A DNA stretch of 64,000 nucleotides from Triticum aestivum (Eukaryota > Streptophyta > Magnoliopsida > Poales > Poaceae). Each line of letters opens with the position of its first letter. Position 1 is the stretch's first letter. Both the position numbers and the translations under genes were made by a program. Location of the stretch: contig NC_057801.1 of the NCBI RefSeq assembly GCF_018294505.1, forward strand, positions 842,278,807 through 842,342,806, in the 5' to 3' direction. The notes under the pieces were generated by a model, which was not told where the DNA came from, did not search any database, and was given only the letters and a program-made list of their open reading frames with translations. Of this stretch, positions 56,218-64,000 are shown one piece after another.

Positions 56218-56714
56218 AAAGACTTCAACATGGGTAGGGAAGAAAAGTATACATAGTGAGACTGTTTGTTTGTACTGAATGTTCGCACACGCGTGAGAGT
56301 GGTTTTTCTTTGTTTTGCACTGAAATTTTGGAGGCTTGCAAATATATGTTTGCTCTGCCACATGATTTTGGTTAGAGTGGCACTTGGTTTAGGATTTAAA
56401 GGGAATAAATTTGCATGTTAGTTCATGACTTTGTTTAAGGAAGAAATGATATGTTTGGGCACGGACATTTTTTAACACACATAATAACTTGGATAGATAA
56501 GATGCAACACACCGTACCCTTACATAGATGGGTACCAATAGATAAGTTCACGGACATAACACGACACGACATGGCACGCACGACATAGAAAATAAAAACG
56601 ATAAAACGAAAACATGACGAGCTTGACTCCGGGCTCGCACCCCTTCTTGAACATCTTCATGTTGACCTCCTTCTTCCACCTTGGCCGCGTGCCCCTTCAA
56701 CACCGTCTTCAACT

Positions 56715-57122
56715 TCACACCTCCTCCTCCTCGTCGTAGGGAAGGGAGTGCATCTGGCTTGGAGTGGGATAGACACTCTCGTAGTTGGTGTAGATGGTGT
56801 ACACTGTGAAGAAGATGGACTCGCAGCTGCACCAAAATACTTGGCCGAGGAGCTCGCGCGCGTCAAACGGGTTGGTGAAGGTGATCGTGAGCAGTAGAAG
56901 GATGCCTCCGCGGTCACGAACCTCGTTGAGGGTGAACATCCTAGGCGAGCCCCGTGGGAGGTGGGCATAGCCGGCTCTGAAGAAGGTGCGGGTGAGCTCG
57001 ACGGACCCCCTCCACCTTGAATTCGCCCACACACGGAGCTCCCTCTCCACGAGCACGCCCGGTGGGTAGCGCAGCTCCGGCACGACAGGCGGACGAAGGA
57101 AGGCCAGACCGTTGTACTGCAT
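56715..57122 (-). CDS. Small hypothetical protein, 135 residues
   Basis: Single open frame from ATG at 57122 to the stop at 56717..56715. I do not recognise the family. The sequence has an Arg/Pro-rich start (LRPPVVPELRYPPG), an RELRVWANSRWRGSVELTR segment, a hydrophobic stretch (GILLLLTITF), a VFWCSCESIFFTVYTIY segment and a highly acidic end (DEEEEV). A consensus TATA box lies 106 bp upstream and codon use looks coding, which supports a real gene. Longer in-frame upstream codons exist but lie across the TATA box, so I chose this start. Confidence 0.5.
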   Translation of the reverse strand: MQYNGLAFLRPPVVPELRYPPGVLVERELRVWANSRWRGSVELTRTFFRAGYAHLPRGSPRMFTLNEVRDRGGILLLLTITFTNPFDARELLGQVFWCSCESIFFTVYTIYTNYESVYPTPSQMHSLPYDEEEEV

Positions 57123-57227
57123 CTTCACTTGGTTGCTTGGAGAGGGCTTGGTCGCTTGGGTGTTTGAAGTTGGAGAGAATGGATCTGGCTTTTGGGTGGT
57201 GAGTGGGAGAGGAAGGAGATGCACCCC

Positions 57228-57234
57228 ATTTATA
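57228..57234 (-). promoter_or_regulatory. TATA box of the 135-residue gene
   Basis: Minus strand CCTATAAATGGGG, a strong plant TATA consensus, 106 bp before the ATG at 57122. This leaves room for a normal leader of about 75 nt. Confidence 0.6.
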
Positions 57235-57359
57235 GGCCTGTGGGTGGGAGAGGAAGAGAGAAGGGATGAGAACGGTGCATGTGTGAATCCGGACGCGTGT
57301 GTGTATCCGTTACGTTTTGGACCCTTAATTTTTTGCACGAAAATGATGCATTGGATCAC

Positions 57360-57830
57360 ATGCGTGCATTTGAATCACTGCATAGGGAAGCTCTTTGACC
57401 GGGCACATGCATCTGACTCGCTGTCGTAATCTGAACCACTAGCGTAATCTGAAACAATGGCCTAACTCTGAATCAATACGTGCAAGGCCACCTAGCTCGC
57501 CTCGCTCGCATGCATGCACGTCCGCCTCCTGCGCATGCAAACCCACGTCGCCGTCCTTCCCATGCATGCACGCCTGGAAAGGCTGAGACAGGCTATTAAC
57601 TGCGGTCTCAGGGCCAGACAGCGAGACGGCCCAACGGTCCATCCAGCGTGCCCGGTACTTATTGAGAAAAAACAATCTCCCAGCCAATCAGATTGCATCT
57701 CGCGGATCACCCCCCTCCTCCCCGGAGATTCCTTCTAGAAGGGTTAGATCGATGGTCCTTGATCACCGCTAGGGTTAGATGGACGGTCCGTGTTCAGCGC
57801 TAGGGTTAGCGGGGGTTGGGAGGGGTTTGG
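57360..57830. other. Unassigned intergenic sequence
   Basis: Contains short overlapping open frames on both strands with no domain. A tandem GATGGTCC...GCTAGGGTTAGA pair occurs near 57751-57805. Confidence 0.4.
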
Positions 57831-58680
57831 AGCAGTCAAACATATGTTTGACCAGATTTCAAACGAGCATAATAAATTAAATAAAAATCAGAAAAATGGA
57901 AAATCTACGCACATAGTCTTCTTATGTCATATACTAACGATTTAAGTTGATAAACAAGGTTTACCTACATTTAAACCTTAAGTTCATGTGTATTATGTGA
58001 TATCTAAAGTATCTGAAACTCTCTTGTATGAAGTGAGGAGAAGTGTTTTGGGGAAATGAACATGAAAATTTCAAAAAAACTCACCACAGCTTCATTTTGG
58101 AGTGACTAAGAAGGATCCAGACTTAGTTTTTCATTTTGATGTTTTAGACTTGTTTAAATCTTGGTCAAAGTCAGGTTTGATCAGAATTCAAATGAGCAAA
58201 ACAAATTTTAAAAAAAAATCAAAAAATGGAGAAAACAGCGCACTAGTCTGTATATATAGAATATATGTGTAGGAAAGTTATTTCGCTGATTTAGACAAGG
58301 TCGAAAAAACCTTGCTTAGAAATGAGGCCATTTATCCTACCTTTGAACCCCTCTTTTTTAGCATTTTTTTCATGAAAATTTCAAAAACCTCACCATAGCT
58401 TCATTTTGGAGTGACTAAGAAGGATCCAGGCTTATTTTTTCATTTTGATGTTTTAGATTTGTTTAAATCTTGGTCAAAGTTAGGTTTGACCAGAATTCAA
58501 ATTAGCAATTTTTTTAAAAAAATCAAAAAAAAAGGAAAAATCAGCACACATAGTTTGTGTATATAGAATATATGTGTAGGAAAGTTATTTGGCTCATCTA
58601 GACAAGGTAAAACAAAATCTTGCTTAGAAATGAGGCCGTTTACCCTACCTTTGGAGCTCTTTTTAGCACATTTTTCATGA
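57831..58680. repeat. About 309-bp tandem repeat, nearly three units
   Basis: CATTTTGGAGTGACTAAGAA occurs at 58093 and 58402. GTTTGACCAGAATTCAAA-type sequence occurs near 57847, 58171 and 58480. Each unit holds a GTGTAGGAAAGTTATTT block and a run of A. The unit has no reading frame. AT-rich satellite-like array. Confidence 0.8.
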
Positions 58681-58818
58681 ATGTGAGTTTACCAAAGTTT
58701 CAAAAGAATTACAACATTCATATAGCATGTCAAATTTGAAGTTCTAACATAGGTCCAACATCATTCAAACATAGTTCTAACATAGGTCCAACATCATTCA
58801 ACAGAAATGCAACATTAT
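58681..58818. repeat. Short CATTCA/AACATAGGTCCAACAT repeats
   Basis: TTCTAACATAGGTCCAACAT occurs twice (about 58742 and 58776), just downstream of the MULE 3' end. Confidence 0.6.
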
Positions 58819-61800
58819 TCATAATGTTTCATAATTATTCATAAATAGCGTTGGGGCTTCTGTCTGTTCCTTGAGCTTCTTGGCATCACTTTGCTCCTCA
58901 TGCACCTTGTGCTCACTGCTTCTTCTCTTCTCCTCTTGGTTGTCGGTACCTTGCGCGTCTTCTTCAAACCTACCGCAGAGCTGTGCAAAACATAAAGGGT
59001 AATGAGATAATGTCAAGTGATAAATGTACAATGGTATTTGCGAGATTTACATACCTAGCAGAACTTACAACAACAGAAGGTTGGTCACCATTTGGAGCCT
59101 CACTTGGATCACCATTGCCATTTGGAGCCTCATTTGGATCACCATTTGGAGCCTCACTTGAATCATCATTTGGAGGATATTTTGGATCATCGTCAAAATC
59201 ATGCGGCTTTTGACCATCATCATTTGGAACCTCGTCAAAATCCTCATCTGATGCAACTGGCTGTTGATCATCATGTTCATCATCTGTTGAGGCAACCGGC
59301 TGCTGACCAACATTTTCATCGAAGCCTTCATCGAAACTCTCCCCGAATGCTGGATCTACTGTGTTATCACAATACTTACCGAAATGACCAGGCCCACCAC
59401 ACCATGTGCACTTACATTTTTTCACTCCAAGTCTAGCCCCTTCGCTGCGAGGTCTGATTCGACTCTTCCTTGGTCTACCTGCTGCTCTCTGTAGAACTGG
59501 AGCGCAAAGCTTGAATCCAGGGTCTACCATGTCCCATTGTTGTTTTCCCTCCATAGCAGGCAAGGCATACGCATATGTGGCTTTGAACCTTGCAACAGAG
59601 TAGTAATCATGCACATACTGCTTATGTTCCCTATTAGACCTGGGAGAGAAGTGATGAAAAACAAGGCATGAATGCATGGCAACCCAGTTACCTGCCATTG
59701 CCTACAACTGCAAGTTCTAGCTTCTAGATCCACTGGATATCTCCATTCCCTCTTCTCTTTTTCCAAATATGATATCTCTGCTGTGGTACCTGAGCAAAGA
59801 GTCATGTTCATTTCCAAGCCTGTTGTTTTCTGCTTCAATTTATTCATCACGACAGGGATGATAATGTGGTCAATGAATTTTGCCTCGGCTATTCCTGCAT
59901 GATAATGAAATTTCTGCATGTATTCTATCCTTATCCTGTCAAGCAAATCCACCACATAATGACCCTTTAGTTTCCGGATCGTTGAGTTGAAAGACTCTGC
60001 TAGATTATTGTGCACATAGTCAACTTTGCTCAGTTCACTGAATTGGCTTCTGGCCCATAACTTGGAGTGGTGTGTCACCAAGTATTCTTTCACTTTGGGA
60101 TTCATGTATAACTGCCTCAAGTGGTAGTTGTGCTTCATCACACTGCAAGTCAAAGTTGTTGGCCATAAATAATCACACCTTTCCTTTGAATTTCTTCATG
60201 AAATTTGCAGCAAGATGATGCATGCATTCCCTATGCTCTACTCCAGGGAACACATTGTCCACGGCCACTTCTAAACCTTTGCAGGCATCTGTATGAATGA
60301 CCAACCCATTGGGATGTGCAATAGCCCGGCACGGATTATGCAAAAACCAAGTCCAGCTCTCCTCAGACTCTGTCTCCAGCACACCGTACGCAATTGGAAA
60401 TACAAAACTATGTGCATCAACTGCACAAGCTGCTACTAACTGTCCTTTAAACCTCCCTGTGAGAAAAGTGGCATCAATAGCCAAATAAGGCCTACAGCCT
60501 GCCAAGAAACCCCGGCGACAAGCCTCAAAGCAGACAAAAACCCTTCTAAAGCATTCATTTGTCTTTTTCACTCCCCTGAATGTGTACTCCACGGTGTGGT
60601 GGTCAATATCTACAATACTACCTGGGTTGGTCCTCTCCACTTCACCTTTGAATGAATACAACAATTGAAAACTTTACTGCCAGTTACCATAAATAGAATC
60701 CATAGCATGTTGTTTACCATTGAACAACCTCATGTATGGTAAATATATCTTGAACTTGTCTTTGATGTTCTTCTGCAATTCCTTTGGATCCACTTGCTGG
60801 TTTTATTTCACCCACTTCTTTACTTCTTCTGCCACCCATCTTGACTTGGCTCTACTGATTGTATCCTTCCTAAGGGTTTATTCCTAGCATGTATGCTTAA
60901 AAGGGTTCACTTTGACTTGAACATTTGTGCTATTTCGCATTTTAGATGCGAGCATCCTCCATGGACAACCCTCAGTCGGACAGTGCACTCCATAATGTAC
61001 TTGATCGCTCTTATCAACTTTGAAAGTACGTTCTATCTTGATGCATTATGTCACAAGTGCATTTCTACACTTAGTCATGGATGCAAAAACGGTACCATCT
61101 TCCATATGAGGGTTCAAAGGGTCCCATTCAACAGCTGCAAGGTCTTCATCCTCACCCACCACGTCATCATCCACACGGACTGCATTGTGAGCCTCATCTT
61201 GGTTTTTAGCCCGAGGTGCCCATCGTAAATTCTGAATAACATCAGAATATAGCTTCTCTTCATCAACCCCATAATTGTATTCATCAGGCTCCACTTCAAG
61301 GGGGACCCTACTACCGGTGCCCACGCTTGTCGAGCCACCACGTCGCCGTGTACTAACTGAACTGTTCTGGCTAGAGATGCCATTGTGACGACTTGGTTCT
61401 CCCCGAGATGTTGCACCCGCCATCCTAGGTCCAAATGCCAGCTCAAGCACATCAATTTGCAGCCTCACATGAAAATTCTCTTTCTCTTTATGCCTAGAAA
61501 AGCATGGTAGCCAGCTCTTCATCATTACTAACTGTCACCCATTTCTTTTCCCCATCATAGTATTTGTATACCACTTCATCAGGCAAACCCCAAGGATATT
61601 GGCTGAAACTCCAATTGCTAGCCATTGGCAACCAATAATCGAAACCTCCTTGAAATTTCTTCTTATTCTTTGCATTGAACATGTACCGGTCCCTTCTAAT
61701 GTGCACCAAGAAAGCAAATCGCAACTCCCTCCTAACCGACAAAAAATAGAGACGAAATCAGCACACTAATCGGGCAAACCTACACGAATCGACTGCTCGA

Positions 61801-61927
61801 ATGCACAACTAAGCTCGATCTAAATAGGAGGCGTGACTTACCTCTCGGGAACCCAGTCGTGGAAGCGGCGGATCTCCGGCCCGATGCCTGCCTCGCCAAA
61901 TACTCCGGGATCGCCGCTGCTCGCCAT
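58819..61927 (-). pseudogene. MULE transposase gene, second copy, frameshifted
   Basis: Exon 1 (61927..61842) codes 28 residues. A GT-AG intron joins it in phase to exon 2 at 61731, which carries a PB1-like domain (motif VTVSNDEELATML). A one-base insertion near 61500 shifts the frame into the next segment (to 61046). The MuDR domain region 61045-60665 is degraded. The MULE catalytic domain spans 60664-60173 (AIDATFLTGRFKGQL). 60153-59560 carries the SWIM zinc finger (CSCRQWQVTGLPCIH). A CCHC zinc knuckle (CTWCGGPGHFGKYC) lies near 59410-59370. An acidic, repeat-rich C-terminus (SEAPNGD units) follows. Domain order is that of a complete MURA-type protein, but it cannot be made intact. Confidence 0.87.
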
Positions 61928-61929
61928 TT

Positions 61930-62705
61930 CGCCCTGGGGTTCTTCCTCCTTGTTCAAACAGCTCCACCAGCCCCCCACCTTTGAGCGCTTCGGTCGGGCG
62001 CACGGAAGGAGGCCGCGCTGCGGGTCGAGCAGGTGGCGGGCGCCCCACCCGCGGCATCACAGGAAGGTGGCGGGCGGAGCAGGTAGCGGTGGAGCGTCGG
62101 CGCAGGACGGTAGCGGCGGAGCAGGCCGTGCAGCTGGTCGCGGGGCACGTGTTGGTTGCGGCGCAGGACGGCCGGCCGGCTGATGGGCAAAGCGGGCGTC
62201 GATTTGGCCGGCTAGAACCCTACGAATGATTTGGGGATTTTGTTGCATGGGCCCACATGTCAGCTCCGAACCCACGTTCATGCGGTCCCACGTGTAAGCT
62301 CCGGACCCACAACCACTAACGCCAGCGGACGGAATGGACTAAAAACTGGCCGTTTGGCCTCGTCAGAGTAGCTGCGCATGGACTAGGGGCAAAACTAAAC
62401 ACAATTTGTATCTGAGGGCAAAACTGAGCACATGGACACCACTGAGGGCAAAAGGATAATTAACCCTACTATTTATGACATGATAGGAAAAATAGCACCG
62501 AATAAATATTTGATCGTTGGATATGTTGTCTTGCTTCACTAAACTAGTGAGAATCTTAACGATCACTAGAAGTAAGCATTCGTGCTATTTTGGGTTTTGG
62601 GATTTTATTTCTACTAATTAACCATCTTTGTTCCTCAAAGGAAAAACATCTTTGGATCTTGCAGTGATGGAAAAAAGCGGAACGTTTGGTGCATGTGATT
62701 CTTTC
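61930..62705. other. GC-rich MULE leader and CBP60-C downstream flank
   Basis: 61930-62230 is GC-rich, open in several frames, and probably the MULE 5' end. 62240-62560 is ordinary intergenic DNA. From about 62600 the sequence resembles the region downstream of CBP60-A (near 2770-2840). Confidence 0.45.
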
Positions 62706-62709
62706 CCAC

Positions 62710-64000
62710 TCAGGGCGGAGGACAGCCCGGCCATACGCTGTGCATAGCAGCAGAGTCAGGATCACTCGGCCACACTCCGCCGGGCACAGCAGCAGAGTCA
62801 GGATCAGTCCTCACTCCGCCATCCATAGCAGTAGAGTAATCTGCATCTTTATTCTTCTCTGTGGAGAGTAACTGAAGCTCCCTTCTCTTTCTCGTAAAAC
62901 GTTCTGGAGGTTGATCCATAGCAGTAGAGTAATCTGCATCTTTATTCTTCTCTGTGGAGAGTAACTGAAGCTCCCTTCTCATTCTCTCTGGAGGTTGATC
63001 GGAAAACGTACTCCAAAATATATCAAGGGGAAAAACAGAGTCCCTCAAGGGACTAGCTGAAGATTGATCGGAAGCCATCCAAACCATGTTGTCATGGTCC
63101 TCCAACTTCGACGATGCCCCCAGTATACTTCTCACCTGCAACGACTGATCGTCCATGGCCTACGACACAATAGAAAACTTCATCTTAATATAAAACCGTT
63201 ATGAGAAGCGTATCTATTGTAAATACAGGGGGATATAAAAGTCATTACCGATGATCCGCCGGTGCTTTCCCTGGCATCACATTCTACTTGTTTGGGCAAT
63301 TCTATTTTCACTCTGAGCAATGCTTCAAGAGATGTGATCCGATGGCGGCTAGATTCTATAGAAGTATAGATAAATAATGGTACGTCACATGGAAATACAC
63401 ACGTCAAACTACGGTGTACATATAATACAAAATAGAGTGAACTGGTTTGAGGGCATATTTATTTCATAAAAGTGCACTTGACATTGGTAAGGATTTACTG
63501 ATCACCTGGACATGCACAGTTCACCAAAAAATTCAAGCTAAAGATAGAATGAGACGGATAAGGAACTATCATGGTCGAACAATTTATCAATAATTATACC
63601 TTTTTTTAGATATGAAAAGCACAAACATCACAATGACATGTTTGCAGCAGTTCCATTTACTAAAGGGTTCAAATTTTTTAACTAAACATACTTTATGAAT
63701 AAAATAATTTGAATACTATATTGCTCCGGTCTATTATTTACCCTTTCTTAGAAGTGTGCATTAGCATTGTGTTAAATATGATACTTCTTGGACTACATTT
63801 TTCCTTACTACATTATGAAGAAAAAAAATCATATAAGGACTGCAGTGGTTTTATTATAAAAGTTTGAGGTGACAATCCTACTGAGAATGCATGAGAAGAC
63901 ATGTTCCAACAACAAGATTAATGAAAAAAAATTGTACCTTCCCCTTGGCGAACTCTCACATGAAATGGCCTAGTGATTCCTTCTTGAACACTCACTTCTC
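62710..64000 (-). CDS. CBP60-like gene copy C, 3' part, runs off the right edge
   Basis: Three exons match CBP60-A exons 11 to 13. The end of the second CBP60 domain (64000..63938, EGITRPFHVRVRQGE) is followed by an intron to a 107-nt exon (63355..63249) and a terminal exon (63159..62710, 149 residues). All splice sites are canonical and phases match A, and no stop interrupts it. The terminal exon carries a 31-residue in-frame repeat and a further DPDSAA-type repeat near the end. The rest of the gene lies outside the window, so integrity is unknown. Confidence 0.75.
62730..63010 (-). repeat. In-frame repeats in the last exon of CBP60-C
   Basis: A 93-bp (31-residue) unit is present about twice; CATAGCAGTAGAGTAATCTG starts near 62824 and 62917. 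Each unit codes RRELQLLSTEKNKDADYSTA. Below it, a shorter unit (GCAGAGTCAGGATCA, near 62751 and 62791) codes DPDSAA. Copy A has a related but different repeat (YMQKNKDADD) in the same exon. Confidence 0.85.

Noticed and set aside
1..64000. Co-duplication of each MULE with its neighbouring CBP60 copy (MULE beside the 3' end of both A and C)
   Set aside because: The two MULE proteins are far more diverged from each other than the CBP60 copies are, so independent insertion near genes is more likely.

Overview
This is plant nuclear DNA, almost certainly from a grass of the wheat/barley tribe (Triticeae). Three things point there: spliceosomal gene structures with GT-AG introns; very dense nested retrotransposons and DNA transposons; and repeat families I recognise from that tribe, namely a Sukkula-type long solo LTR, an Au-type SINE, CACTA elements and Stowaway-like MITEs. 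There are no bacterial operons, CRISPR arrays or phage genes. Species and chromosome cannot be told from the sequence.

The main host signal is a family of CALMODULIN-BINDING PROTEIN 60 (CBP60)-like genes, all on the minus strand. Copy A (2845-9956) can be assembled into a 12-exon model with every intron phase matching and no internal stop, 866 residues in all. It has two CBP60 N-type domains in one protein, which is unusual. Copy B (20830-24833) is a pseudogene, and copy C (62710 to the right edge) is the 3' part of another, still open copy. Other host-derived pieces are a broken INDETERMINATE-domain (IDD) zinc-finger gene (20310-20787), a small MCAfunc/HeLo-like helical-bundle gene (26857-27261), an unrecognised small gene with a TATA box (56715-57122), and a plastid-DNA insert carrying decayed trnR-UCU and trnfM remnants (about 10190-10610).

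Layout. 1-2270: Mutator-like (MULE) transposase pseudogene and its GC-rich leader. 2271-2553: MITE. 2845-9956: CBP60-A, with a LINE in intron 2. 10190-13100: plastid insert, SINE and LINE-like sequence. 13102-18543: full-length Ty1-copia element holding a MITE inside a MITE. 18640-20260: LINE split by a solo LTR. 20310-20787: IDD pseudogene. 20830-24833: CBP60-B with a LINE inside. 24834-26399: CACTA. 26455-27320: MCAfunc-like gene. 27690-32441: a duplicated segment, whose second copy is split by a CACTA element. 33955-36746: GC-rich exon-like sequence and minisatellites. 36747-51381: 14.6-kb Athila-like gypsy element, itself invaded by a 4.8-kb Sukkula-type solo LTR and by a solo LTR of its own family. 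51387-55404: remaining flank and the end of another CACTA. 56139-58680: tRNA-like sequence, small gene and 309-bp repeats. 58819-62230: second MULE pseudogene. 62710-64000: CBP60-C.

Most transposon coding regions are dead. Several have TGA codons where Trp (TGG) or Arg (CGA) is expected, which fits cytosine-methylation decay. Insertion limits are supported by target-site duplications read directly from the sequence. CBP60 proteins are known plant immune transcription regulators (CBP60g/SARD1 type), so the dual-domain copy A and its paralogues are the most biologically interesting content. Family names for repeats come from recall; no database search was possible.
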